A stretch of DNA of 64,000 nucleotides. It comes from Roseiarcus sp963787135 (GTDB lineage Bacteria > Pseudomonadota > Alphaproteobacteria > Rhizobiales > Beijerinckiaceae). Shown here piece after piece: positions 17,005 through 25,498 of the stretch. The position numbers and the translations under genes are program-made. The stretch spans positions 1 through 64,000 of the forward strand of contig CAWBBW010000018.1 in the NCBI GenBank assembly GCA_963787135.1. The letters run 5' to 3'. The notes below the pieces were generated by a model, which was not told where the DNA came from, did not search any database, and worked only from the letters and a program-made list of their open reading frames with translations. Positions within the stretch are counted from its first letter, which is position 1. The number at the start of each line of letters is the position of its first letter.

Positions 17005-17937
17005 TCAGTCGAGTCTTGGCAGCGCGGCCTCGATCTTGTCTCGGCGCGACTCCAGGAACGACGGCAACTCGAGCGCGGTCCCAAGGCTTTCGACCGGTTC
17101 GTCCACGGCAAAACCTGGAGGTTCGGTGGCGATCTCGAATAGGACGTGCCCCGGTTCGCGGAAATAGACCGAGCGAAAATACTTCCGGTCTTTTTGCTCG
17201 GTCGTGCGCAAGCCATGGTTCTCGGCGAGCTTGCGGACCATGCCGGCCTGGTCAGCGTCGTCGGCCGCCCGGAACGCCACGTGATGAACCGATCCGGCGC
17301 CCTGGCGGCCGCGAGGAAAGTCGCCGACCGACCGGAGATCGACGATCGCGCCGAGCGTCGCGCCCGGCGCGCGATAGCGCTCGACGGCGCCCTCGCGGTC
17401 GCCCGCGACAAACCCAAGAACGTCGCTGAGGACCGCCCCGGTCGGCGCGGCGTCTTTCAGCAGAAGGCTGACGCCGTGAAGGCCGCGGATCGCGTGCTCG
17501 ACCGGAATTTCGACGGCGCTCCAGCCGGGTTCATTGTCCGCGCCCGCCGCCGCGACGAGCGCAAGGCGGGTCCCGTCGCTGTCCTTGAAGGCAAGCGCCT
17601 TTTCCCCGAACCTTTTGACCAGATTGTCGTGGGCGGCCCCCTTTTCGACCAGCCGATGCGTCCAGTATCCGATCGACGCTTCGGGGATGCGAAACGCAGT
17701 CTCCTGAGTCTCGCCAACGCCTGGGCTGCCGGGTGCCGCGCGTTCCCATGGAAAGAAAGTCAGGATCGACCCCGGCTTGCCCGTCTCGTCGCCATAGTAG
17801 AAATGATAGCTGCCGGGATCGTCAAAATTCACCGTCTTCTTCACCAGGCGAAGGCCGAGCACGCCGGTGTAAAACCCGAGATTGCGCCGTGTGGACCCGG
17901 CGATCGCCGTTACGTGGTGGATTCCTCTGTGCTGCAT
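17005..17937 (-). CDS. Ring-cleaving dioxygenase, MhqO-like (VOC superfamily)
   Basis: 310 residues with two vicinal-oxygen-chelate modules. The first metal histidine lies in RGIHHVTAIAGSTRRNLGFYTGVLGLRLVKKTVNFDDP, the second module starts at IRGLHGVSLLLKDAAPTGAVL, GSVHHVAFRAADD carries another histidine, and FREPGHVLFEIATEPPGF holds the C-terminal glutamate. ATG 17937 is chosen because GGAGG lies eight bases upstream; an in-frame ATG at 17952 overlaps that Shine-Dalgarno. Predicted to cleave hydroquinone- or catechol-type rings; exact substrate unknown. Confidence 0.85.
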   Translation of the reverse strand: MQHRGIHHVTAIAGSTRRNLGFYTGVLGLRLVKKTVNFDDPGSYHFYYGDETGKPGSILTFFPWERAAPGSPGVGETQETAFRIPEASIGYWTHRLVEKGAAHDNLVKRFGEKALAFKDSDGTRLALVAAAGADNEPGWSAVEIPVEHAIRGLHGVSLLLKDAAPTGAVLSDVLGFVAGDREGAVERYRAPGATLGAIVDLRSVGDFPRGRQGAGSVHHVAFRAADDADQAGMVRKLAENHGLRTTEQKDRKYFRSVYFREPGHVLFEIATEPPGFAVDEPVESLGTALELPSFLESRRDKIEAALPRLD

Positions 17938-18014
17938 CGTTGACGCCTCCATTCAAGGCTATGACTATGGGCAGCTGGGCGATGGGCCTACCCCATCGGC
18001 GCAGGGAGGCATGA

Positions 18015-18266
18015 ATGACCACGCCCACGAGCTATCAGGCTGACATCCGCCCGCTCTTCACGCAACGGGACATTCACGCGATGATGAAAGCCTTCGACCT
18101 TGCGAGCTATGGCGACGTCAAGGCGCACGCGGCCGTCATCTTCGACCGTATTCGGGGCATTGGCGGCGCGGTCATGCCGCCCCCTCCTCCGAGGGGAGAA
18201 GGTCCGTGGCCTCAATCGCGGATTGATCTCTTCGGCAAATGGATGGCGGATGGCTGCCGGCCTTAG
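18015..18266 (+). CDS. Small conserved-type hypothetical protein
   Basis: 83 residues, no signal peptide: it begins TSYQADIRPLFTQRDIHAMMKAFDLASYGDVKAHA and ends SRIDLFGKWMADGCRP. The IRPLF...DI..M pattern and the W..DGC end resemble small proteins seen next to oxidoreductase or heme-type genes, but I cannot name a function. ATG is preceded by GGGAGG at five bases. The middle (VMPPPPPRGEGPW) is encoded by CCCCCTCCTCCGAGGGGAGAA-like sequence that resembles the family A intergenic repeat, so this loop may be repeat-derived. Confidence 0.6.
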   Translation: MTTPTSYQADIRPLFTQRDIHAMMKAFDLASYGDVKAHAAVIFDRIRGIGGAVMPPPPPRGEGPWPQSRIDLFGKWMADGCRP

Positions 18267-18307
18267 GCTTTGCGGACTTGCTCGCCGCCATTGAGGAATG
18301 AGCGTCC

Positions 18308-19195
18308 ATGACCCCCGTCCCAATCGACCGCCGCGTGACCCCCGTCCGGCCCGATCTCGCGGCGGCGCATCTCAGGGCCCTGGTCGAGGCGCAGCGCTAC
18401 GCCGAGGGGCAGGCGATGCAGGTGATCGAGGCCAGCGCGTCGCTCAGGCGCTCCCCACAATCGGACGCGCCGCTCGAGACAGAGGCGCTGCACGGGGAAG
18501 CCGTCACTGTTTATGACGAAGGCGAAGGTTGGGCCTGGGCGCAGCTCGGGCGCGACCACTACGTCGGCTATTTGCCGCGCGCCGCGCTTGGGACGGCGAC
18601 CGGGCCGACCCACCGCGTGGCGGCGCTGCGCACCCACGCCTATCCCGGGCCGAGCATCAAGCTGCCGCCGAACATGGCGCTGTCGCTCGGCGCGCTCCTC
18701 ACGGTCGTCCGGCAGGACGGCGATTTCGCGGTGACCGAGGACGGGTCGCATCTCTGGGCGCGTCATCTCACGGCGCTCGACTTCAAAGAGCCGGACTTCG
18801 TCGCGGTCGCCGAGCGCTTTCTCGAGACCCCCTATCTCTGGGGCGGCCGCACCTCCGAAGGGATCGACTGCTCCGGCCTCGTCCAGACGGCCCTTGCCGC
18901 CGCGGGGATCGAGGCCCCGCGCGACAGCGACATGCTCGAGGCTGCGCTCGGCAAGCCGGTCGCCATCGACGGCGCGCTCACGCGCGGGGATCTCGTGTTC
19001 TGGAAGGGCCACGTCGGGATCATGCGCGGTCCCGCCACGCTGCTTCACGCCAACGGCTGGCACATGAAGGTGGTCAGCGAGCCCCTCGCCGAAGCGCGCG
19101 CCCGCATCGCCGCGAGCGGCGGTGGAGCGGTGACAAACGTGCGGAGGTTGCCGCGTGACCCCCTCGCCCCGCTTGCGGGGAGAGGGCCGGGGTGA
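18308..19195 (+). CDS. NlpC/P60-family peptidase with SH3-like domains
   Basis: 295 residues. The N-terminal half resembles bacterial SH3 cell-wall-binding folds (MQVIEASASLRRSPQSDAPLETEALHGEAVTVYDEGEGWAWAQL, then YVGYLPRAAL). The C-terminal half is an NlpC/P60 cysteine peptidase: FLETPYLWGGRTSEGIDCSGLVQTAL (catalytic Cys), KGHVGIM (catalytic His) and LLHANGWHM. It is predicted to cut peptidoglycan stem peptides, although no signal peptide is evident. The last dozen residues (PLAPLAGRGPG) are read from the family A repeat at 19159-19270, so the natural C-terminus has probably been changed by repeat insertion. Confidence 0.86.
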   Translation: MTPVPIDRRVTPVRPDLAAAHLRALVEAQRYAEGQAMQVIEASASLRRSPQSDAPLETEALHGEAVTVYDEGEGWAWAQLGRDHYVGYLPRAALGTATGPTHRVAALRTHAYPGPSIKLPPNMALSLGALLTVVRQDGDFAVTEDGSHLWARHLTALDFKEPDFVAVAERFLETPYLWGGRTSEGIDCSGLVQTALAAAGIEAPRDSDMLEAALGKPVAIDGALTRGDLVFWKGHVGIMRGPATLLHANGWHMKVVSEPLAEARARIAASGGGAVTNVRRLPRDPLAPLAGRGPG

Positions 19196-19270
19196 GGGGC
19201 AAGGCGCCTGGAAAACAGGAGCTCGCGCAGCCCCTCATCCAACCTTCTCCCCGCAAGCGGCGAGAAGGGA
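19159..19270. repeat. Dispersed palindromic intergenic repeat, family A copy 2
   Basis: Two stem-loops: CCCCGCTTGCGGGG near the start and TTCTCCCCGCAAGCGGCGAGAA near the end, with GGGGTGAGGGG between. It lies between the convergent NlpC/P60 and rpmE genes and overlaps the last codons of the former. Confidence 0.75.
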
Positions 19271-19280
19271 CGAATTCGCT

Positions 19281-19514
19281 CTACTTCTTGCCACCGATGC
19301 TGAGGCCGGAGAAGCGGCTGTTGAAGCGCGACAAACGGCCGCCGCGATCGAGCAATTGCGTCGAACCGCCAGTCCAGGCCGGGTGGGTGTTGGGATCGAT
19401 GTCGAGGTGCAGCGTCGCGCCCTCTTCGCCGTAGGTCGATCGCGTCATGAACTCGACGCCGTTGGTCATGACGACCTTGATCATGTGGTAGTTGGGGTGA
19501 ATGTCGGATTTCAT
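19281..19514 (-). CDS. rpmE: Ribosomal protein bL31
   Basis: 77 residues matching alphaproteobacterial bL31: MKSDIHPNYHMIKVVMTNG, then YGEEGATLHLDIDPNTHPAWTGG and RLSRFNSRFSGLSIGGKK. It has no CxxC pair, so it is the zinc-independent (C-minus) form. The frame is open far upstream, but ATG 19514 gives the family's normal length; ATG 19520 (two residues earlier) is possible. It is divergent from the ABC exporter at 19681. A GC-rich hairpin sits in its leader. Confidence 0.93.
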   Translation of the reverse strand: MKSDIHPNYHMIKVVMTNGVEFMTRSTYGEEGATLHLDIDPNTHPAWTGGSTQLLDRGGRLSRFNSRFSGLSIGGKK

Positions 19515-19539
19515 CGTCATGCTCTGGCGAAAACAATGA

Positions 19540-19566
19540 AGAGCCGCCCGGAGGTCCGGCGGCTCT
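19540..19566 (-). promoter_or_regulatory. Hairpin in the rpmE leader
   Basis: Nine-bp perfect stem AGAGCCGCC / GGCGGCTCT with a nine-base loop, 26 bases before the bL31 start. On the minus strand it is followed by TCATTGTTTTCG, which is T-rich but broken, so it could attenuate or regulate rpmE. It could also be a terminator of an unseen transcript. Confidence 0.4.
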
Positions 19567-19680
19567 TTGGCTGGCGGTTCTATAAGGCGCCCAAGCGCCC
19601 GATGCAATAGGTCGCAGTCCCGAGCCTTGATTTCGGCCCAAAAATGATACGTAAAGCCTGCCGAAGGAGCCTCATTCCCC

Positions 19681-21495
19681 ATGTCCTCAGAACCCGACGC
19701 AGGCGCGAAGCCGCGCCGCGTCCCGCTCGGCGCCCTGAAGCCGCTGCTGCCCTACGCGCTCGTCTATCGCGCGCGGATCGCAGCTGCGCTGATCGCGCTC
19801 ATCGTCGCCTCGGCGGCGACGCTCGTCGTGCCGCTCGCGGTGCGGCGCATGGTCGACTTCGGCTTTTCGGATTCGAACACCGGCGTCATCCAGGTCTATT
19901 TCCTCGGCATGATCGGCGTCGTGGCGGTGCTCGCCCTCGCTTCCGGCGCGCGCTACTACCTCGTCATGACGCTCGGCGAGCGGGTGGTCGCCGATCTGCG
20001 TGCGAACCTTTTCGCCCATCTGACCCGGCTCGACCCGGGTTTTTTCGACGCCGAGAAGACCGGCGAAATCGCGTCCCGCCTCTCGGCCGACACGACGCAA
20101 CTCAAGGCGACCTTCGGCTCCTCGGCCTCGCTCGCGCTGCGCAATTTCTTCCTGTTTCTTGGCGCCATCGCAATGATGGTGGTGACGAGCCCCAAACTGT
20201 CGGCTTTTGTGCTGGCGGCGATTCCCATCATCGTGCTGCCGCTGTTCGCCGCCGGCCGGGCGGTTCGCCAGCGCTCGCGCCGCGCCCAGGACACGCTGGC
20301 GGAAGCGACCGCATTCGCGACCGAGAGCCTGTCGGCGGTGCGCGTCATGCAGTCGTTCGTCGCGGAGGCGTTTACCGCCGGCCATTATCGCAAGGCCGCC
20401 TACGGCGCCTATGAAGCGGCTCGCAGCATGGCGCAGGCTCGCGCGATCGTCACCGCCGCGGCGCTCTTTCTCGCTTTCGGCAGCGTCGTCGCCGTGCTGT
20501 GGCTCGGCGCGCAGGATGTCGTCGCGGGCCGCATGTCGGGCGGCGCGCTGATGCAGTTCGTGCTTTACGCCGTGTTCGGCGCGGGCGCGCTCGGTCAGTT
20601 GTCGGAAGTCTGGAACGAAGTGTCGCAGGCCGCGGGCGCCGCGGCCCGGATCGGCGAACTTCTGGCCGTCAAGCCGCGCATCGCCGCGCCCGCCGCGCCG
20701 CTCCGGCTCCCGCGGCCCGTTCGCGGCGAACTCGCGTTCCGGTCGGTCGACTTCGCCTATCCGGGACGCAACGAGGATGCAGTGCTGCACAACGTGAGCT
20801 TCCGCGTCGCGGCGGGCGAAGTCGTCGCCATCGTCGGTCCGTCCGGCGCGGGCAAGTCGACGCTCTTCCAGCTGGCGCTGCGCTTCTACGATCCCGCGCT
20901 GGGCTCGGTCACGCTGGACGGCGTCGATATTGCCCGGCTCGATCCGGCCGAGCTTCGCACGGAAATCGCCCTCGTGCCCCAGGACGCCTTCATCTTCGGC
21001 GCGAGCGTCGCCGACAATATCGCCTACGGCGCGCCCAACGCCACGCGCGAAGCGATCGTCGCCGCCGCCAAACAGGCCGCGGCCGATGGCTTCATCTCGG
21101 CCATGCCCGAGGGCTACGACACGCCGCTCGGCGAGCGCGGCGTAACGCTCTCGGGCGGCGAGCGGCAACGGATCGCCATCGCCCGCGCGATCCTCAAAGA
21201 CGCTCCCGTCCTGCTGCTCGACGAGGCAACCTCGGCGCTCGACGCCGAGAGCGAAACGCTGGTGCAGGGCGCGCTCGAGGCGCTGACGCGAGGGCGCACG
21301 ACGCTCGTCATCGCCCACCGGCTCGCGACCATCGTCAACGCCCATCGCATCCTCGTCCTCGAAGCCGGATGCATCGTCGAAGAGGGAACCCACGCTTCGC
21401 TGCTTGCCGCGAACGGCCTCTACGCGCGCCTGGCGCGGCTCCAGTTCGAGACAGGCGCCGCGGCGCTGACCGCGATGGCGGAAGCGGCGCAGTAG
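19681..21495 (+). CDS. ABC exporter, fused membrane and ATPase domains (MsbA/multidrug type)
   Basis: A 604-residue half-transporter. Six predicted membrane segments lie in roughly residues 25-310, and the ATPase spans about 345-590 with Walker A GPSGAGKSTLFQL, signature LSGGERQRIAIARAIL, Walker B VLLLDEATSALD and switch VIAHRLAT. It should act as a homodimer in the inner membrane, exporting lipid or hydrophobic compounds. Substrate cannot be read from the sequence. AAGGAG lies ten bases before the ATG. It stands alone, divergent from rpmE. Confidence 0.92.
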   Translation: MSSEPDAGAKPRRVPLGALKPLLPYALVYRARIAAALIALIVASAATLVVPLAVRRMVDFGFSDSNTGVIQVYFLGMIGVVAVLALASGARYYLVMTLGERVVADLRANLFAHLTRLDPGFFDAEKTGEIASRLSADTTQLKATFGSSASLALRNFFLFLGAIAMMVVTSPKLSAFVLAAIPIIVLPLFAAGRAVRQRSRRAQDTLAEATAFATESLSAVRVMQSFVAEAFTAGHYRKAAYGAYEAARSMAQARAIVTAAALFLAFGSVVAVLWLGAQDVVAGRMSGGALMQFVLYAVFGAGALGQLSEVWNEVSQAAGAAARIGELLAVKPRIAAPAAPLRLPRPVRGELAFRSVDFAYPGRNEDAVLHNVSFRVAAGEVVAIVGPSGAGKSTLFQLALRFYDPALGSVTLDGVDIARLDPAELRTEIALVPQDAFIFGASVADNIAYGAPNATREAIVAAAKQAAADGFISAMPEGYDTPLGERGVTLSGGERQRIAIARAILKDAPVLLLDEATSALDAESETLVQGALEALTRGRTTLVIAHRLATIVNAHRILVLEAGCIVEEGTHASLLAANGLYARLARLQFETGAAALTAMAEAAQ

Positions 21496-21610
21496 CAAGT
21501 CGGCCCCAAGCGGCCATGGGCCGCGTCGAGGCGCGCAGCGCCTTTCGGGCTCCCAGAGACGACTGCAAAGCAAGGTTCAAAGCCCAATTGCTCGGGCGGC
21601 AGCCCTCCAC

Positions 21611-22417
21611 TCAGACAAGCAAACGCACGCCGACAACCATGACGAGCCCAATGAGCGTGGAGACGACGCCGGCTGCGACGCCGACCCGCGGCCCGATGGG
21701 CAAGACCTTTTCGGCGAGAACGAACAGCGCCAGCGCGGCCACCCAGACGAGGTTCATTACGCCGAAAACGAATAGCAGCGCCATCAGCAGCGCGCAGCAG
21801 CCGAGACAATAGATCCCGTGCGTGAGGCCGAGACGCGCCGCGCCCGCCCAGCCAGGCCGCCAAAATCGCATGAGGAACGACATCGGAGAACGGCAGTTCT
21901 GCAGACAGGCCCGCTTGAGCGGCGTGGCCTGATAGAGGCCGGCCGCGATCAGGAGAGCGCCGCAGACACGTTGATTGCCGAAAGCGAGGTTGATTTCGGA
22001 GACCGCGCCCGACTGCACAAGCAGCCACTGAGCCAAAGCCGCCAGCGCCGAGAAGCCGCCCCAGACGGCCAGGTACGCGCCTGCGAAAATAGACGTCGGC
22101 GCGAAGATCGCTTGCCCGTCGCGCGCGCCCCGCGCTAACCCGCCGTAAAGCATGATCATCGGCGTGGCGGAGGGCAGCATCATTGCGACCATCATGAGGA
22201 ACCACATGACGAATGCGCTGGCCAAGTACGCCACGGCGTCCGACGGGGACGCCATCTCGGCGCTCGGCATCTCCATGCCCGGCATCGACATGTCAGGGGC
22301 CATTGCCGCCCACTCGCGCCAAAGCCAAAGCCAGGCGAGGGCGGTGATCGCCGATACGGAGCCACCGACAATCCAGCGGTCGCGCAGCAGCAAGCGGTCA
22401 ACAGCCCAGTCAGACAT
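21611..22417 (-). CDS. DUF2182-family integral membrane protein
   Basis: 268 residues with about seven hydrophobic segments. Family features are WFLMMVAMMLPSATPMIMLY, the C-x3-C pair QNCRSP / RACLQNC, and LTHGIYCLGCCALLMALLFVFGVMNL. A methionine-rich loop MAPDMSMPGMEMPSAEM lies after the first segment and could bind a soft metal such as copper. It follows the DUF1326 gene by 38 bases on the same strand; the two families often occur together. Function is not established. A metal-related role is inference from the Met and Cys motifs. Confidence 0.83.
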   Translation of the reverse strand: MSDWAVDRLLLRDRWIVGGSVSAITALAWLWLWREWAAMAPDMSMPGMEMPSAEMASPSDAVAYLASAFVMWFLMMVAMMLPSATPMIMLYGGLARGARDGQAIFAPTSIFAGAYLAVWGGFSALAALAQWLLVQSGAVSEINLAFGNQRVCGALLIAAGLYQATPLKRACLQNCRSPMSFLMRFWRPGWAGAARLGLTHGIYCLGCCALLMALLFVFGVMNLVWVAALALFVLAEKVLPIGPRVGVAAGVVSTLIGLVMVVGVRLLV

Positions 22418-22455
22418 GTCGCTCTCTTCGCACGGGCCGACGGCACGCAGAGCGG

Positions 22456-23082
22456 CTAGTTCGACCAGCTGATCGGCGCGTAGTGGCCGTTCTTGCCCGA
22501 ATTGTCCCAGCGCATGCCATGGTCGGCAAACCAGTTGCCCTGGCCGCCCGCGGCGAACGCGAGCCTGTCAGGCGCAACCGGATGACCGATCGCAGCCCAT
22601 GTCTCGCCACTGGGGTGCGCGCTCGGGAGAGGGTCGACAGCCAGATGCATGATATTGGGGATTTCGACCGAACGGTTTTTGCCGTTGATGCTGTACGTGA
22701 TCGGGACCTTCTTCACGCCCAGATGCTTTCCGACCATTGGCGCGAAGACCGCCATGGGGCCGCCCTCGCCGCCGCCAAAGATCGCTGCCAGCGCGGCAGT
22801 CTGCTTTTCGTCCGCGCGTTCGTCGATATATGCGGCGAGCGTCCAGCCGCCATTGGCCATTGGGCCCGGAGTGTGGGCGACGACAGCAACGTTCAGGCCG
22901 TCGAGCGTGATGCCGCCGTAGTCGCCCTTGTCAATGTGGAACACCAGCGGCACGTTGCACTCGCCCTGGGTCGGTCTCGCGGTTAGCGGCGCGGCCTTTG
23001 AGACAAGGCAGGGACAGACCACATCGCAATTGCAGTTTTCAAAATAGTCGCCTGATAAACTCCACCTGTTTCCCGCAGCCAT
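22456..23082 (-). CDS. DUF1326-family protein with N-terminal cysteine cluster
   Basis: About 208 residues without a clear signal peptide. The start shows the family's FENCNCDVVCPC signature (Cys17, 19, 23, 25), suited to binding a metal or cluster. The rest contains GDYGGITLDGLNVAVVAHTPGPM and ending segments typical of DUF1326 (TYSINGKNRSVEIPNIMHLAVDPL). ATG 23082 has GGGGAGG five bases upstream and is preferred to an in-frame start at 23127. It is co-directional with, and just upstream of, the DUF2182 gene, so the two probably work together. Confidence 0.83.
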   Translation of the reverse strand: MAAGNRWSLSGDYFENCNCDVVCPCLVSKAAPLTARPTQGECNVPLVFHIDKGDYGGITLDGLNVAVVAHTPGPMANGGWTLAAYIDERADEKQTAALAAIFGGGEGGPMAVFAPMVGKHLGVKKVPITYSINGKNRSVEIPNIMHLAVDPLPSAHPSGETWAAIGHPVAPDRLAFAAGGQGNWFADHGMRWDNSGKNGHYAPISWSN

Positions 23083-23276
23083 CGGTTCCTCCCCAATCTT
23101 CGCTCTTGACAGCGATCGCCACGTCACGAGAAGGCCATTCCTTCAATGCTCATCTGTAATTGTGGCGAATTCACAACCGAGACGGATCGCGCTCGGACCC
23201 ACTCGCCTCCGGCGTGCAAGGCCCCCGCTCGCGCGATCGTGCTACAGCCTCGTCGATATATCCTCGGACCCCCCCC

Positions 23277-23948
23277 ATGATCCCCTGGATCGAACTCGAT
23301 CGCGCCGCTCTGCCGCACGGCGGCGAGCTGCGGCTGATGCGCCGGGGACACGAGTTTTCGATAAAACTCGGCGTAGCGGAGCTCATGACCTCGCGGCTCT
23401 TCGCTTCCGAAGAGGCGCTGGCGACGCTGGCGGCGGAGAAACTGAGGGGCCGAACGAAGCCGCGGGTGCTCATCGGCGGGCTCGGCATGGGCTTCACCTT
23501 GCGCGCGGCGCTCAGCGCGTTCGGCGCCCATGCTGAGATCGTCGTCGCCGAACTGGTTCCGGCCGTCGTGCGCTGGGCCAGGGGCCCCATGGCGGAGCTC
23601 TTCGGCGGCTCGCTCGACGACCGCAGGGTCGAACTCGTCGAGGCCGATGTCGCGGCGTTGATCCGCAGAGCGAGGCCGCTTTACGACGCGATCCTGCTCG
23701 ACGTCGACAATGGCCCGGAAGGCATGACGCAATCGGCCAACGACCATCTCTATTCGCTGCGGGGATTGGCTGTGGCGCGCGCGGCGCTCTCTCCTGGCGG
23801 GGTGCTCGCTGTCTGGTCGCAGGGCCCGGATCCCGCCTTCGCCAAGCGGTTTGAAAAGGCAGGCTTCTCGGTCGAGGAGAAAATGGTCCGCGCCCGCGGC
23901 GCTCGCGGCGGCTCGAGGCATGTGATCTGGCTCGGCGCGCCGAAGTGA
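23277..23948 (+). CDS. Spermidine-synthase-like methyltransferase-fold protein
   Basis: 223 residues from ATG 23277. The nucleotide-binding-like loop is PRVLIGGLGMGFTLRAAL, followed by EIVVAELVPAVVRWARGPM, RRVELVEADVAALIRRA and YDAILLDVDNGPEGMTQSANDHLYS. These match the spermidine synthase superfamily, but the protein is shorter than true SpeE and lacks the N-terminal beta domain, so polyamine synthesis is doubtful. A small-molecule transferase using an S-adenosyl-type donor is possible. No operon partner is evident. Confidence 0.75.
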   Translation: MIPWIELDRAALPHGGELRLMRRGHEFSIKLGVAELMTSRLFASEEALATLAAEKLRGRTKPRVLIGGLGMGFTLRAALSAFGAHAEIVVAELVPAVVRWARGPMAELFGGSLDDRRVELVEADVAALIRRARPLYDAILLDVDNGPEGMTQSANDHLYSLRGLAVARAALSPGGVLAVWSQGPDPAFAKRFEKAGFSVEEKMVRARGARGGSRHVIWLGAPK

Positions 23949-24004
23949 CCGGTCATCTCCGGAAAACTTGCCTGGAACTCCCGAAGGGGCAAAAGGCGCC
24001 GCCC

Positions 24005-25267
24005 CTACCCCCGATGCTCATACACCAGCCGGGCGCGGATCGTTCCTTCGAGCGCGCGGATTTCAGAGAGAACGCGCTGGCTGTCCGCCGCTGAGGCGTC
24101 CGCGTCCAGCACCACGTAGCCGATATCGCTGCTGGTCTCGTAATATTGAGCGGCGATGTTGACCGCATGACGGGCGAAGAGGTCGTTCAGCTTGCCGAGC
24201 ATCCCGGGCAGGTTGCGCTGGACCTGGATGAACCGCGTCCCGAGCGGCCGGATCGGCAATTGCACCTGGGGGAAATTGACGGCGCCCATCGTCGAGCCGC
24301 CGTCGCTGTACTCGATCAGCTTGCGCGCGACTTCGACCCCGATGCGCTCCTGCGCCTCCTCGGTCGAACCGCCGACATGCGGGGTCAGAATGACATTGTC
24401 GAGGCCCTGGAGCGGCGAATGAAATTTTTCCGCGTTCGAACTCGGCTCGACCGGAAAAACGTCGATCGCAGCGCCGCGGAGGCGTCCTTCGCGAAGTGTG
24501 GCCGCGAGCGCGTCGAGGTCGACGACGGTGCCGCGGCTGTTGTTGATGAGATAGGCGCCGGCCTTCATCATGCCGATTTCGGCGGCGCCGATCATGCCGT
24601 GCGTCGCCGGCGTTTCAGGCACGTGCAGCGTCACGACGTCGCTTTGGGCCAGAAGGTCCTGAAGGCTGCCCATCGGTTCGCTGTTGCCGCGGCGGAGCTT
24701 GTCGGTGTGATCGTAGAAGATCACCCTCATGCCGAGCGCTTCGGCGAGATACGAAAGCTGGGAGCCGATGTTGCCGTAGCCGACGACGCCGAGCGTCTTG
24801 CCTCTCACCTCGTGGCTGTCGTTTGCCGATTTGTCCCACCCGCCAGCATGCGCCGAAACGGATCTCGGGACGACCCGCCGCAAAAGCATGACGATCTCGC
24901 CGATCACCAATTCCGCCACGCTGCGGGTGTTCGAGAAGGGCGCGTTGAACACCGGCACGCCGAGGGTGCGCGCGGCGTCGACGTCGACTTGATTTGTCCC
25001 GACGTTGAAGCAGCCGATAGCGATCAGCCGGTCGGCGGCGCCGAGGACCTCGGCGTCAATCTGGGTGCGGGAGCGTATACCGATCAGGTGGACACCTCTG
25101 ACGGCTTCGCGAAGCGCCTCGCCGCCGAGAGCCTTGGGAAGGCGCTCGATGCTGGAATAGCCAGCCGCTCTCATCATCTCCACGGCGCTTTCGTTGACGC
25201 CCTCGAGCAGCAGGATCCGGATCCTGTCCTTCGGCAGTGAGAATTGCGGCGGAGAATTGTCGGTCAC
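24005..25267 (-). CDS. serA: D-3-phosphoglycerate dehydrogenase
   Basis: About 420 residues, the E. coli-type enzyme with a C-terminal ACT domain, catalysing the first step of serine synthesis. Segments include LPKDRIRILLLEGVNESAV, IGCFNVGTNQVDVDAA, FNAPFSNTRSVAELVIGE, the NAD fold VVGYGNIGSQLSYLAEALGM, NNSRGTVVDLDAL, DVFPVEPSSN and LTPHVGGSTEEAQERIG (catalytic His). The ACT region includes NLPGMLGKLNDLFARHAVNIAAQY. GTG 25267 gives an N-terminus like relatives; a longer frame from GTG 25306 is open but less likely. Serine supply links naturally to the glycine cleavage operon at 31.5-36.3 kb. Confidence 0.92.
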   Translation of the reverse strand: MTDNSPPQFSLPKDRIRILLLEGVNESAVEMMRAAGYSSIERLPKALGGEALREAVRGVHLIGIRSRTQIDAEVLGAADRLIAIGCFNVGTNQVDVDAARTLGVPVFNAPFSNTRSVAELVIGEIVMLLRRVVPRSVSAHAGGWDKSANDSHEVRGKTLGVVGYGNIGSQLSYLAEALGMRVIFYDHTDKLRRGNSEPMGSLQDLLAQSDVVTLHVPETPATHGMIGAAEIGMMKAGAYLINNSRGTVVDLDALAATLREGRLRGAAIDVFPVEPSSNAEKFHSPLQGLDNVILTPHVGGSTEEAQERIGVEVARKLIEYSDGGSTMGAVNFPQVQLPIRPLGTRFIQVQRNLPGMLGKLNDLFARHAVNIAAQYYETSSDIGYVVLDADASAADSQRVLSEIRALEGTIRARLVYEHRG

Positions 25268-25498
25268 AGGGAATCCAAACCCATCGAAGCGCGCTTCTGG
25301 GAGCACGCGCGACGGAAGCCGTCAAGCCGACGCGGTCGGCTGCGGGCGGTGGAGGAGGCAGGCGAGCAAAACGCTATCGTCCGGCGAAAGGCGACATTTT
25401 CTTTCCGTTTTTCGAAAGCCGTGCTATCTTTGGTTTTTCGAAACCAGCGCCCCCGCTAACTCGGCGCATGCCATGCGTTTCTGGATTAAGTCATTGAA

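Noticed and set aside
14696..17167. Very long plus-strand frame antisense to the AidB and MhqD genes
   Set aside because: High-GC mirror of real genes: Arg/His-rich, no family resemblance, and it spans the intergenic gap between two well-recognised genes.
19687..21573. Long minus-strand frame antisense to the ABC exporter
   Set aside because: Composition is that of a codon-bias shadow, and the sense strand has complete ABC motifs.
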